This document shows positions 44,930-53,613 of a stretch of 58,649 nucleotides of DNA, in pieces. A program made the translations under genes and the position numbers. Each line of letters starts with the position of its first letter. The first letter of the stretch is position 1. This DNA comes from an uncultured Anaerolineae bacterium (GTDB lineage: Bacteria > Chloroflexota > Anaerolineae > Anaerolineales > Villigracilaceae): assembly GCA_903846015.1 (NCBI GenBank), contig CAIMZS010000630.1, forward strand, positions 1 to 58,649. The letters are read 5' to 3'. The notes under the pieces were generated by a model. The model was not told the origin of the DNA and did not search any database. It saw only the letters and a program-made list of their open reading frames with translations.

Positions 44930-46666
44930 ATGCCAAAGATAGCGATTGATCCAATTACTCGTATTGAGGGCCATTTACGCATCGAGGTTCAGGTAGAGGA
45001 TGGTGCAGTTAAGGATGCCTGGGCGTCCAGCACCATGTTCCGCGGTGTTGAACTGATTCTCAAGGGTCGCGACCCTCGCGAAGCCTGGGCCATTACGCAG
45101 CGTTTCTGCGGCGTCTGTACCACTGTCCATGCTTTTAGCTCTGTACGCGCAGTGGAAGATGCCCTGAAAATCACAATCCCGAACAACGCCCGTATACTCC
45201 GAAACATTATTGAAGGTATCCAGTTCGTTCAGGATCATGTCGTTCATTTCTATCACCTGCATGCGCTCGACTGGGTGGATGTGGTCAGTGCTCTGAGCGC
45301 TGATCCGGCGGCAACATCCAAGCTGGCCCAATCGATCTCCGATTGGCCTAAATCAAGCGAGAGCTATTTTAAAGGTGTTAAGGATAAACTGACGGTCTAT
45401 GTTCAAAGCGGGCAATTAGGCCCATTTGCCAACGCATACTGGGGTCACCCGGCTTACAAACTGCCTCCCGAAGCCAATCTGATGGCTGTGGCGCATTACC
45501 TTGAAGCGCTCGATTGGCAGCGGGATGTTATCCGGGCACACGCCATCCTGGGAAGCAAAAATCCACACCTGCAGACGTATCTGGTGGGTGGCATGGCGAC
45601 TCCGATCGACCCAACCAGCCAGGCAGCCATCAACGCGGATTCAATCGCCATGCTGCAAGGCTTATTCAAAACTGCCAAAGATTTCGTGGATAAGGTCTAT
45701 CTGCCCGATCTTCTTGCCATTGCGCCGTTCTACCTTGATTGGGCCGGCATTGGTGGCGGGGTGGGTAACTTCCTGGCATACGGTGAGTACCCCGATAAGG
45801 ATGGCAACCTGTATTTCCCGCAGGGCTTCATCCTGAACAAGGATCTTACTAAAGTTTACCCTGTCGATCACAGCAAGATCAACGAACATGTTTCGCACTC
45901 ATGGTATGAGTACAATGATGAAAGCAAGGGTCTGCACCCGTGGGAAGGTGAAACAAGACCCAAGTTTACTGGTCCTCAGCCGCCCTTTGATTTCCTGGAG
46001 ACTGACAAGAAATACACCTGGATGAAGGCGCCGCGTCTTGATGAGCATCCAATGGAAGTAGGCCCGCTGGCGCGTATGCTGATTGGCTATGCCAGTGGTC
46101 AGAAAGACATCGTCGACACCGTTAATTTTGTGCTGAAAAAACTTGGCGCGGGTCCCGAAGCGCTCTTCTCCACGCTCGGACGCACAGCCGCCCGCTGCAT
46201 CGAAACTGTTTTGCTTGCAAACAAGCTTCAGGAATGGGTTGGTGAACTAGCCGCGAACATCAAGGCTGGTGACGTCGATGTTCACGAGGGCAAACTGTGG
46301 GACCCCGAAACCTGGCCTGCAGAAGCCAAAGGCTGGGGCCACATCGAAGCGCCGCGCGGTGCCTTGGGTCACTGGATCCACATCAAGGATAAGAAAATCT
46401 TCAATTATCAGGCGGTCGTACCCAGCACATGGAACGCTTCGCCGCGCGATGCCAAGGGCCAGATGGGGCCGTACGAATCTGCCCTAATTGGCACCCCGAT
46501 CGCCGATCCGAACATGCCGCTTGAGGTTCTGCGCACGATCCATTCATTTGATCCGTGTATTGCTTGTGGTGTGCACCTGTTGGATGCGGATGGGCATGAG
46601 CTTTACCAGGTATCGGTGGATGCCCCCATCGGTTTCACCAGCCCGCTGCTAAAGTTTAGAGCCTAG
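44930..46666 (+). CDS. hybC: [NiFe] hydrogenase large (catalytic) subunit
   Basis: 578-aa catalytic subunit that splits hydrogen at a NiFe(CN)2CO site. The L1 motif is RIEGHLRIEV with FCGVCTTVH (two nickel Cys, about 61 and 64) and the C-terminal motif is DPCIACGVH (about 541-549). The 29 residues after the final His (starting LLDADGHELYQ) are the tail removed during maturation; they are longer than the 15-residue tail of E. coli HybC. GGAGG precedes the ATG. Operon position and motifs place it in group 1, with the protein exported by riding on the HybO Tat signal. Confidence 0.96.
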   Translation: MPKIAIDPITRIEGHLRIEVQVEDGAVKDAWASSTMFRGVELILKGRDPREAWAITQRFCGVCTTVHAFSSVRAVEDALKITIPNNARILRNIIEGIQFVQDHVVHFYHLHALDWVDVVSALSADPAATSKLAQSISDWPKSSESYFKGVKDKLTVYVQSGQLGPFANAYWGHPAYKLPPEANLMAVAHYLEALDWQRDVIRAHAILGSKNPHLQTYLVGGMATPIDPTSQAAINADSIAMLQGLFKTAKDFVDKVYLPDLLAIAPFYLDWAGIGGGVGNFLAYGEYPDKDGNLYFPQGFILNKDLTKVYPVDHSKINEHVSHSWYEYNDESKGLHPWEGETRPKFTGPQPPFDFLETDKKYTWMKAPRLDEHPMEVGPLARMLIGYASGQKDIVDTVNFVLKKLGAGPEALFSTLGRTAARCIETVLLANKLQEWVGELAANIKAGDVDVHEGKLWDPETWPAEAKGWGHIEAPRGALGHWIHIKDKKIFNYQAVVPSTWNASPRDAKGQMGPYESALIGTPIADPNMPLEVLRTIHSFDPCIACGVHLLDADGHELYQVSVDAPIGFTSPLLKFRA

Positions 46667-46674
46667 GACAGCCT

Positions 46675-47190
46675 GTGTTTCAAGATCCTTCCCATACGAC
46701 TCTTGTCATCGGTGTAGGCAACCGTATCCTTTCCGATGAAGGTGTCGGGGTGCATGTGATCGAACGCCTGTTTGCTGCTTACAAAATACCAGAGGAGGTC
46801 CTGATCCTGGATGGGGGTACGCTGGGATTGGACCTCCTTTATTACCTTAAAGGGGTGGAAAACTTGCTGCTGATTGATGCGGTTGAGCTGCGCAAGGACC
46901 CGGGCAGCCTGGTTCGTATGGTGAATGATGAAGTGCCAGCATTTCTTTCACTGAAGATGTCACCTCACCAGGTCGGTATCCCGGATATGCTGGCGGTCGC
47001 CAAGCTCAAGGATCTGTATCCCAACAATGTGATTTTGTGGGGAGTGCAGCCTGATTCACTGGAACTGGGTTTGGATCTTTCCGCCACGATCGAGGCAAAA
47101 ATGCCCCTCCTGATCGACGAGGTTATCAAGCAGTTGGCAGCCTGGGGGCATATCCTCATCCCAATTCCCGGTGATAAATCACCGGGCTAG
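46675..47190 (+). CDS. hybD: Hydrogenase maturation endopeptidase
   Basis: 171-aa protease that trims the C-terminal tail of the large subunit after nickel insertion. VIGVGNRILSDEGVGVHV carries the Ni-sensing Glu; DGGTLGLDLL (Asp) and the MSPHQVGIPDML block (His) supply the other ligands. It starts with GTG, with AGGA overlapping the hybC stop at good spacing. A 9-bp hairpin formed by the last codons (PGDKSPG) may define the mRNA end. Confidence 0.93.
   Translation: MFQDPSHTTLVIGVGNRILSDEGVGVHVIERLFAAYKIPEEVLILDGGTLGLDLLYYLKGVENLLLIDAVELRKDPGSLVRMVNDEVPAFLSLKMSPHQVGIPDMLAVAKLKDLYPNNVILWGVQPDSLELGLDLSATIEAKMPLLIDEVIKQLAAWGHILIPIPGDKSPG
47167..47186 (+). other. Hairpin at the 3' end of hybD
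   Basis: CCCGGTGAT and ATCACCGGG are perfect complements separated by AA and lie within the last codons of hybD. No T run follows, so it is more likely a stability or 3'-end structure than an intrinsic terminator. Confidence 0.4.
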
Positions 47191-47231
47191 TTCGCCCAAT
47201 CGTTGCACGGATCAGCGTCCGTAATCATCTC

Positions 47232-47294
47232 GTGGCCGTGCTAGAACCGGCACTATCGCTAGAATCGGGACTAACGCGGGAACCGGGACTAACG
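47232..47294 (+). repeat. Module array: GTGGCCGTG plus three 18-mers
   Basis: GTGGCCGTG is followed by CTAGAACCGGCACTATCG (form A), CTAGAATCGGGACTAACG (intermediate) and CGGGAACCGGGACTAACG (form B). It shows that the 18-nt part alone can be tandemly multiplied. It lies after hybD. Confidence 0.92.
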
Positions 47295-47327
47295 TCGTAA
47301 GGATCGCCCGCATAATGATTCTGAAAA

Positions 47328-47567
47328 TCATTGTGCAGCGATGAAAGCTGTCAATAGAACCAGGCTGACCGCCAGGAATAACACGGATGTGCCGCAGCCT
47401 TTTGTGGTGCGGTTGTAGATCCGGTTATAGGCTGCTTTTCTGGGGTTTGTCAGCCAACCCATCCCGCGCGGAGCCTTCAGCCCCAGGCTGTTTTGCACGA
47501 TACGCTTTATGGAAGTTCGGGCGGCAATTCGTTTCCTGATCGATGGTATTCGTATTCCAATTTTCAT
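47328..47567 (-). CDS. Small basic protein with C-terminal membrane helix
   Basis: 79-aa protein that I do not recognise. The first 55 residues are very basic (KIGIRIPSIRKRIAARTSIKR, then NPRKAAYNRIYNRTTKG); the last 20 form a membrane helix (VLFLAVSLVLLTAFIAAQ). A strong AAAGGGAG ribosome site lies 6 nt before the ATG, which argues that it is a real gene despite its size. The YNRIYNRTT stretch looks like a conserved motif. A tail-anchored nucleic-acid- or lipid-binding peptide is possible. Confidence 0.55.
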   Translation of the reverse strand: MKIGIRIPSIRKRIAARTSIKRIVQNSLGLKAPRGMGWLTNPRKAAYNRIYNRTTKGCGTSVLFLAVSLVLLTAFIAAQ

Positions 47568-47776
47568 ACAATACTCCCTTTAGACGCTGGAATAATCCCA
47601 CGTGGACACAGTCCCATTTTGTGTTGGACAGCTTTCTGGTCAGAACATCTCTGATGTCAGAATCGGCTTCGCTCTCTGTTTAATAATTTTACTCACAAAA
47701 GTTGATACTGCTCATTCGTTTCGACATTGGGAAGAGGCAGTATTGGACACAAAAAGCCGCGAAACATTTATCGAAC

Positions 47777-48259
47777 TTAAAAAGTTATTCCTGGAAAGTT
47801 CATGGCCCACATAAAACCCATTCCCAGGATTCCTCCCAGCAGCATGACCCCAAAAAGAAGTTTAATCTGGAGTGGGGAGTTGATCTCGGCGTTCAGTGCT
47901 CCAGGGTGCCGGACGATAAACTCGGCGCCTCCTTTAAAGTAAATCCACCGAACGCTGAGAATCCACAGGATAACAATGGATGCATGAAAAGCCAGCACAA
48001 ATAGATTGCCCTGTCGGGGTGTGAAAAAACTGAAGATGTTTGGCAGCTTGCCAACCAGCATCCCGAAACCCATCACCAACCAGGGGATATTCATATAAAC
48101 CAGGTAACCCCTGAAAAGCTGTTCATAACCCGCGCGTAAATCTGGCTTTCGGGCGATTGTTTTCTGTGAGCGCGCCTTCAGCATAAAAGCATTCAGCACC
48201 GTGAAAACAATAAACACTACCCAGCCGTTGAGAAAAATAAATTGGAAGATAGGTGCCAT
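47777..48259 (-). CDS. Four-helix membrane protein of unknown function
   Basis: 160-aa protein with four hydrophobic helices (FLNGWVVFIVFTVLNAFML, IPWLVMGFGMLVGKLP, LFVLAFHASIVILWILSVRWIYF, LLFGVMLLGGILGMGFMWAM). Not recognised. I set the start at Met 48259 (MAPIFQFIFLNGW); the reading frame is open further upstream only because it runs through the composite module at 48279-48317, which is unlikely to be translated. AGGAT precedes the chosen start. Confidence 0.7.
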   Translation of the reverse strand: MAPIFQFIFLNGWVVFIVFTVLNAFMLKARSQKTIARKPDLRAGYEQLFRGYLVYMNIPWLVMGFGMLVGKLPNIFSFFTPRQGNLFVLAFHASIVILWILSVRWIYFKGGAEFIVRHPGALNAEINSPLQIKLLFGVMLLGGILGMGFMWAMNFPGITF

Positions 48260-48278
48260 TGATTTTATCCTGTGTCTC

Positions 48279-48317
48279 GTGGCTGTGGCCGAGGCCGTGC
48301 TGGAACCGGCACTATCG
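48279..48317 (+). repeat. Composite module with three GTGGCY-type hexamers
   Basis: GTGGCTGTGGCCGAGGCC plus GTG is followed by CTGGAACCGGCACTATCG. It lies in the 5' leader of the leftward membrane-protein gene and keeps that frame open. Confidence 0.88.
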
Positions 48318-48433
48318 GAATGGGATCGAAAAAAGGAAGGCGCGGGATAAATCGCCGTTTCCGAAAATACCAAGGGTGGATATCAATCCATCTGATTGTG
48401 CATCACTTTTTCTCTTTTAGCAACCCCATTGTT

Positions 48434-48460
48434 TTGATGCCGTTCGTCATCCTCTATAAT
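48434..48460 (+). promoter_or_regulatory. Candidate promoter of the P1 peptidase gene
   Basis: TTGATG and TATAAT are 15 bp apart, ending 29 bp before the ATG at 48490. A CGGAGG ribosome site follows at normal distance. Confidence 0.5.
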
Positions 48461-48489
48461 CCAATATTCCAATTGCCTGACGGAGGTCT

Positions 48490-49551
48490 ATGCAATCCGA
48501 ACCGTTACCTCGATGTCGTTTCCGTGATCTGGGTCTTACGCCCGGGGTACTTCCGCCCGGCAAGTTAAATGCCATCACCGATGTTTCCGGTGTTCAGGTT
48601 GGACACTTCACCCTGGTGGAAGGCGATGATATTCGCACCGGCGCAACAGCCATCCTGCCTCACGGTGGCAACCTTTTCCAGGAAAAAGTCCCCGCCGGTC
48701 TTGCGGTCGGCAATGGCTTTGGCAAAATGATGGGAAGCACGCAGATCATCGAACTGGGCGAAATCGAAACGCCCATTGTGCTGACCAACACCCTGTCGGT
48801 CTCGCGCGCGGCGGATGCCATTCTGGATTGGACACTTTCCCGCTCAGGCAATGAAACCATAAGCTCGATCAATGCTGTTGTGGGAGAGACCAACGATGGC
48901 TGGCTGAACAACATCCGTGCCCGCAAGCTGCAGGCTGAACATGCCCGCGCCGCCATTGAGAACGCCGCCGAGGGGGATGTGCGTGAAGGTGCTCTGGGCG
49001 CAGGTGCAGGCACGATCGCCTTTGGTTGGAAGGGCGGGATTGGAAGCAGTTCAAGAAAGCTGCCGGAAGCTTTCGGCGGATACACCCTGGGTGCGCTGGT
49101 GCAGTCCAATTTTGGAGGTGTGCTGCAAATGACCGGTATCCCGGTGGGACAGGCGCTCGGACAGTACTATCTAAAAGATGCTCTGGAAACCGGCTCAGCC
49201 GATGGATCGATCATGATCATCCTGGCTACAGATGCGCCGCTTTCAGATCGAAACCTGTCACGCCTGGCGCGGCGAGCCTTTGCCGGGCTTGCCCGGACAG
49301 GCGCTGCCATGTCGGATGGCTCGGGCGATTATTCAATTGCCTTTTCCACGGTGGAAAACCTGCGCCGGGGTCGCAGCCTGGCTCATTTTGAACTACAGAA
49401 TATGCAGATGTCGCCATTATTCGAGGCCGCCATTGAAGCCACTGAAGAGGCTATTTATAACTCTCTCTGCATGGCAACGACCACCAGCGGATACCATGGC
49501 ACGATCCACGCCCTGCCGCTTGACCGGGTGCGCGCCTTGTTGACGGATTAA
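48490..49551 (+). CDS. P1-family (DmpA-type) aminopeptidase
   Basis: 353-aa self-processing N-terminal nucleophile hydrolase. Conserved family blocks are present: ITDVSGVQVGHFTL near residue 30, PAGLAVGNGFGKMMGSTQ, VGETNDGWLN, and DGSGDYSIAFST near 280. Members release L- or D-amino acids, or cleave beta-peptides, after autocatalytic cleavage into two chains. Strong ribosome site CGGAGG. The gene converges on the E1 beta gene with a 4-bp overlap of coding ends. Substrate preference is not evident. Confidence 0.88.
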   Translation: MQSEPLPRCRFRDLGLTPGVLPPGKLNAITDVSGVQVGHFTLVEGDDIRTGATAILPHGGNLFQEKVPAGLAVGNGFGKMMGSTQIIELGEIETPIVLTNTLSVSRAADAILDWTLSRSGNETISSINAVVGETNDGWLNNIRARKLQAEHARAAIENAAEGDVREGALGAGAGTIAFGWKGGIGSSSRKLPEAFGGYTLGALVQSNFGGVLQMTGIPVGQALGQYYLKDALETGSADGSIMIILATDAPLSDRNLSRLARRAFAGLARTGAAMSDGSGDYSIAFSTVENLRRGRSLAHFELQNMQMSPLFEAAIEATEEAIYNSLCMATTTSGYHGTIHALPLDRVRALLTD

Positions 49552-50567
49552 GAACCTTTTCCTACCAGCCGCTCGCACGCCTTGATGATTCGTTCCACAT
49601 TCGGTAGCGTTGCATCTTCCAGGGCACGCGCAAATGGAATGCTGGTCTGTGTGCACACGCGCGCAAACTGGAAGTTCAGGCCCGCCTCCAGCGCCACAGC
49701 CGCAAGTTCGCCGGAAAGACCAAAACCCTCGTAATCTTCATCCACGACCACCAGCCTGCCGGTGCGGCTGACTTCTTTGCAGACAGCCGCCTTGTCCAGC
49801 GGCGATACGCTGCGCAGGTCGAGCACGCCGATTGAGATGCCGCGCTTTTCCAAAAGGGTGGCTGCTTGCAAGGCGCGGTGAACCCCCACCCCAAGTGTTG
49901 CGATCGTTATATCGGATCCATTTCTCACCAGCGCTGCTGTGCCAATCGGCAGCGGCTGCCATACCAGCGGTGCAGGACCGCGCACTCCCGATGCGGGAAC
50001 ATCGAAGCGCACTGTATCGCGCCCTCCCGAGCCAACAAAATCCAACCACAGCGGTGAGAGCAGTTTGTGTTCCATGAAAACTACTGGTGAACCCAGTCCC
50101 AGAGCGGCCAGCATTAACCCGCCCGCATCTGCCGGGTTGGACGGGACCACTACGCTCAACCCGGGGATGTGCGCCAGCCAGCCCCACAGGCTCTGCTCGT
50201 GCTGGCCGCCGTCCCCATAACCGCCGCCGCAGGTCGTCCGAACCACCAGTGGCACCTGCCAGCGCCCGCCGGAAAACGCATCCAGCTTGGCGGCATGGTT
50301 GAGCAGCGCATCTATTCCTACGCCGATGAAATCCACCAGCATCACCTCAGCAACTGGGCGCAAACCAGCCATCGCTGCTGCAACAGACGCGCCCAGGAAA
50401 GCTGCTTCACTGATCGGCGTGTTGCGTACCCGTTCGCGCCCAAAACGCATGAACAGGCCACCGTGCTGCCCTTGCACATCCTCGCCCAGCAGGATGACGC
50501 GCGGGTCCGCAGCCATTGCCTGTCCCAGCGCATCATCGATTGCATCTGAAAAGTTGATTTGTCTCAT
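49548..50567 (-). CDS. 2-Oxoacid dehydrogenase E1 beta subunit (acetoin/pyruvate type)
   Basis: 339-aa beta subunit of a thiamine-diphosphate-dependent E1. Typical blocks: ILLGEDVQGQHGGLF, TPISEAAFLGASVAAAMAGLRPVAE, GGGYGDGGQHEQSLWGW and VVPSNPADAGGLM. The C-terminal half has the transketolase C domain (VVVDEDYEGFGLSGELAA). Its start overlaps the E1 alpha stop by 4 bp. No E2 or E3 gene is in the window, so it either shares them or works without a classical complex. Confidence 0.88.
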   Translation of the reverse strand: MRQINFSDAIDDALGQAMAADPRVILLGEDVQGQHGGLFMRFGRERVRNTPISEAAFLGASVAAAMAGLRPVAEVMLVDFIGVGIDALLNHAAKLDAFSGGRWQVPLVVRTTCGGGYGDGGQHEQSLWGWLAHIPGLSVVVPSNPADAGGLMLAALGLGSPVVFMEHKLLSPLWLDFVGSGGRDTVRFDVPASGVRGPAPLVWQPLPIGTAALVRNGSDITIATLGVGVHRALQAATLLEKRGISIGVLDLRSVSPLDKAAVCKEVSRTGRLVVVDEDYEGFGLSGELAAVALEAGLNFQFARVCTQTSIPFARALEDATLPNVERIIKACERLVGKGS

Positions 50568-51595
50568 ATTTCACTTCCACGTGCTTGGAGTGACGTTGCC
50601 ATGATTTGCCCGGTTTCATGGCGGATGGCGTTTTCCAGCTCACCCAGCCGGGTTGGGTTTTCTGTCATCAAGGCAGGTCGGGTGCGCGCGAGAGGATCAT
50701 TTTGCCGGGCTGTTTGAGCTTGCGCCACGACCACATAACCCAGAATTTGTCTCAGCGAGGCCAGGCGCTCGTTCCAGGGGGCGCCGCCTCTTCGGAAAAA
50801 ACCCTTCATCATTGGCCAGATGCGCTTGCGGAAGGAATAAAGCGGCCGCCGCAGCATATCCAGCAGTCCATCGCCCAGAAAATGGCCCTCGAGATGGATG
50901 CAGTGGGCCCACAGGAAAACAGGTCCACCTCCGCCGCGGGCGTGGCGCAGCGCAGCCTCACTCGCTAACCAGACCGCCGCCACATCCGCGCCATCCACTT
51001 CAAAGGCCTTCATCCCAAAGGCCTGGGCGCGTGCTAGCAGGTCTCCACCCACGGCCATATATGCTGGCGTGGTGATCCCGATGGCATTATCCTTGCATAC
51101 AAAGATGACCGGCAGCTTCCATACCACCGCCAGGTTCATCGATTCCATCAACATGCCCTGGCTGGTGGCGCTCTCCCCAAAGAAGGCCACCGAGACCGTA
51201 CCCGGACGCAGCATCTGTCCGGCCAGTGCAAAACCGACCGCTGCCGGCCCGGAGGCGCCGACGATACCCGAGGATGCCGCCAATTTTTCTGGCGCAAAAA
51301 GGTGCATGTGTCCGCCCATGCCACCACATAGCCCATCTGGCTGCCCCATGAATTCGCGCAGCAGCGCGACTGGATCAACACCCCGCATCAACATGGGCGG
51401 CGTGCCTCGATGTTCGAGTGCCAGCGCATCGCCTTCGATCAGTTGCGAAACTATCCCGGCGGCGATGGCTTCCTCGCCCATGCCCAGGTGCATCTCCCCT
51501 GATATTTGGCCGTCTTTCCATATCTGCCGAACAGCTTCTTCAAAGCAGCGGCTTTTGAACATCATTGCATACAAATTCCACATATCAGGGGGCAT
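50564..51595 (-). CDS. 2-Oxoacid dehydrogenase E1 alpha subunit, altered TPP motif
   Basis: 343-aa alpha subunit with the usual blocks EEAVRQIWKDGQISGEMHLGMGEEA (N terminus), HRGTPPMLMRG, GGMGGHMHLF and KLPVIFVCKDN. The thiamine-binding motif reads GESATSQG to KDN; the family norm is GDG to ENN, so the Mg-binding Asp is Glu and the following Gly is Ser. It may use a different metal geometry or have altered activity. It is coupled to E1 beta and lies 21 bp after a small membrane-protein gene. Confidence 0.85.
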   Translation of the reverse strand: MPPDMWNLYAMMFKSRCFEEAVRQIWKDGQISGEMHLGMGEEAIAAGIVSQLIEGDALALEHRGTPPMLMRGVDPVALLREFMGQPDGLCGGMGGHMHLFAPEKLAASSGIVGASGPAAVGFALAGQMLRPGTVSVAFFGESATSQGMLMESMNLAVVWKLPVIFVCKDNAIGITTPAYMAVGGDLLARAQAFGMKAFEVDGADVAAVWLASEAALRHARGGGGPVFLWAHCIHLEGHFLGDGLLDMLRRPLYSFRKRIWPMMKGFFRRGGAPWNERLASLRQILGYVVVAQAQTARQNDPLARTRPALMTENPTRLGELENAIRHETGQIMATSLQARGSEI

Positions 51596-51616
51596 GATGG
51601 ATTCCTTGGCGCAGCT

Positions 51617-52054
51617 CTACCGGATGAATTCCCGTCGGTGTCTCCACAGTAGGAGCACCAATACCGGCCCAAGTGACATGAGCATTAGCACGATGATCAG
51701 TTCGATTGCTCCCGCCTGATTGAGTGGCACAAACATGGCATGCTGCAAGTCGAATAGTAAATCCTCCAGTCCCAGGAAGATCGCGCCGCCAGCCGCAAGC
51801 AGCGTGGACAAAAATCCCCAATCACGCATCTTCCACAGTCCGACTATCCCCACTAATGTGGCTATCGTCACAAAGGCATCCGGCAGGATGAAAGCCTCTT
51901 CATAACCCACGTACACGGCATAATCCGGGTCGCCGGGTACGCGCGCCTGAACAACATCCGGAGCCAGAAACCAGGCGTACCAGTAGGCGCTGAATGCAAA
52001 AATAGCAAAAATTCCGATTCCAATTGAAGCATTGATGCCGGTAGGACGTTTCAT
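51617..52054 (-). CDS. Four-helix membrane protein upstream of the E1 genes
   Basis: 145-aa protein with about four helices (SIGIGIFAIFAFSAYWYAWF, AFVTIATLVGIVGLWKM, LLAAGGAIFLGLEDLLF, IELIIVLMLMSLGPVLVLL) and an extracytoplasmic loop DPDYAVYVGYEEAFILPD. Not recognised. Two ATG codons are two codons apart; the second (52054) is preferred because AAGGAG lies 8 nt upstream of it but only 2 nt before the first. It is probably cotranscribed with the E1 genes. Confidence 0.7.
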   Translation of the reverse strand: MKRPTGINASIGIGIFAIFAFSAYWYAWFLAPDVVQARVPGDPDYAVYVGYEEAFILPDAFVTIATLVGIVGLWKMRDWGFLSTLLAAGGAIFLGLEDLLFDLQHAMFVPLNQAGAIELIIVLMLMSLGPVLVLLLWRHRREFIR

Positions 52055-52191
52055 AGGCATTTCTCCTTGGGGGTAATTTATTGCATAATAATAGCGCAAA
52101 ATCTACCTCTGTGGATCCTCTTATTTGTCCAATTCACGGCAATTGTGTATTGAACAGGAGTATATCGGACAACAAGCCCAGGACACATCCC

Positions 52192-52219
52192 TTGCAAGAC
52201 ACAAAGCTGGCAGTATAAT
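52192..52219 (+). promoter_or_regulatory. Candidate promoter of the first M24-fold gene
   Basis: TTGCAA and TATAAT are separated by 16 bp. Transcription would start near 52226, leaving a leader of about 140 nt that contains one module copy (52247-52270). The rest of this 309-bp intergenic space shows nothing else I can name. Confidence 0.5.
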
Positions 52220-52246
52220 TTCGCTCGCATGCTGGATATTAACAGC

Positions 52247-52270
52247 CTCGTGCGGGAATCGGGACTACCG
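52247..52270 (+). repeat. Module form B in an mRNA leader
   Basis: CTCGTG followed by CGGGAATCGGGACTACCG, a B-form 18-mer without an A-form copy. It lies in the predicted leader of the M24-fold gene. Confidence 0.75.
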
Positions 52271-52363
52271 CCTCGATGGTTTGCGTCATGGAATGAGTAT
52301 TTAATCTGGCATTGTCTCGGCAGATACAAAATAAAATTATTCAGGCAGTAAGCAAGAGGAAAA

Positions 52364-53551
52364 ATGATGACACCCCAACAACCCCATCCAGCAATCCCGG
52401 TTTCAGAATATCCGCAGCGCTGGCAAAGAGTTCAGGCCGCGATGGTTGAACATGAACTTGATTTTTTGGTGGCATACGCCGATGACCGCGCCACCTTTGG
52501 CCCGGCGCATGCCCGCTGGCTAGCAAACTTCCCGGTTCATTTTGAACCGGTCTGCATTCTGCTATCCAGGTACGGCGATCCGGTCATGCTGGTTGGGCCG
52601 GAAAGCGACCAGTATGCGCTGCTGGTTGGGCAGATCAGCGATGTGAGAGTCTTGCGGGAGTTTACCCATCCAAACGAGGATTATCCTTTTTCCAGGATAC
52701 AGAGCCTGAAGGAAGTCATGGCCGAAATGGGACAGGATACCCAATCTGCGCGGCGCGTTGGCTTGGCCGGGCGCGGTTTGATCGGGGCTGATGTGATCGC
52801 CGCCTGGCAAACTGCCCTGCCCAACCTGGTTTGGGTGGATATGGAAAATAGTCTGTGTGATATCCGATCCCAAAAATCAGCTTCCGAAATTGAAGTGATC
52901 CGTTATGCTTATAAAATTGCCGATGCGGGTTTTCAGGCCGCGGTTGATACGATCCAACCCGGTGTGACGGAACGCCAGGTTGCGGCCGAAATTGATGCAG
53001 CCATGCGCCGGGCCGGATCTGAAGGCACCGGGATTGATACAATTGTTGCATCCGGCCCTAATACCCGCCCCATTCTGGCTCGTTCCACTTTTCGCCCCAT
53101 TGCTGCCAATGACCTGGTATTGCTGACGATTGCCCCGCGCTATGAAGGTTATCATGCCGCCATTGGGCGGGTTGTCATGGTGGGCAACCCTGATCCTGAG
53201 ATCCGGCGGGCCCTGGATGTTGCCATTCAGGCTCAATTGGCCTGTTCCATTGCGCTGCGCCCTGGTATTGAAGGCCGCCAGGTTGAATCGATTGGCAGAC
53301 AGGTCGTAGCTGCGGGCAACCTGGGGCAATATTTTCTGTATTCAGGCGTGCACAGCCTGGGGGTGATTGAATTTGAAGCTCCCATTTTTGGACCAAGCAG
53401 CCCGGCGGTTTTGAAGAAGGGTATGATCATTTCCATTGATATCCCCATGTTCAATGCTCCTTGGGGTGGTCTGCGAATTGAAAATGGCTACTTGATTACC
53501 GCTGACGGTGCAGAGCCGCTTCACGATACTCCCTACCTGATTCAAAAATAG
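52364..53551 (+). CDS. Creatinase/M24-fold protein lacking metal aspartates (1)
   Basis: 395-aa pita-bread-fold protein with an N-terminal creatinase-like domain (to about 165) and a C-terminal M24 domain. Aminopeptidase P relatives have two Asp ligands in this region; here the matching stretch reads LVLLTIAPRYEGYHAAIGRVVMVG, with Thr and Ala at those positions. The catalytic-type His (SGVHSLGVIEFEAP) and the last Glu (LRIENGYLIT) remain, and the other Glu is Asp (ISIDIPMF). Like creatinase it probably does not need a two-metal site. Substrate unknown; a small amidine or amide compound is possible. Confidence 0.8.
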   Translation: MMTPQQPHPAIPVSEYPQRWQRVQAAMVEHELDFLVAYADDRATFGPAHARWLANFPVHFEPVCILLSRYGDPVMLVGPESDQYALLVGQISDVRVLREFTHPNEDYPFSRIQSLKEVMAEMGQDTQSARRVGLAGRGLIGADVIAAWQTALPNLVWVDMENSLCDIRSQKSASEIEVIRYAYKIADAGFQAAVDTIQPGVTERQVAAEIDAAMRRAGSEGTGIDTIVASGPNTRPILARSTFRPIAANDLVLLTIAPRYEGYHAAIGRVVMVGNPDPEIRRALDVAIQAQLACSIALRPGIEGRQVESIGRQVVAAGNLGQYFLYSGVHSLGVIEFEAPIFGPSSPAVLKKGMIISIDIPMFNAPWGGLRIENGYLITADGAEPLHDTPYLIQK

Positions 53552-53562
53552 CCAGCGTTCTC

Positions 53563-53613
53563 GTGGCCGTGGCCGTGCTAGAACCGGCACTATCGCGGGA
53601 AACGGGACTACCG
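53563..53613 (+). repeat. Composite module abutting the cutC stop codon
   Basis: GTGGCCGTGGCCGTG, CTAGAACCGGCACTATCG and CGGGAAACGGGACTACCG run in series and end on the base before the cutC stop. It fills nearly the whole gap between the M24-fold gene and cutC. Confidence 0.93.

Noticed and set aside
48260-48373. N-terminal extension of the leftward four-helix protein
   Set aside because: The extra 38 codons are mostly composite-module sequence and lack a ribosome site; the hydrophobic protein begins at 48259.
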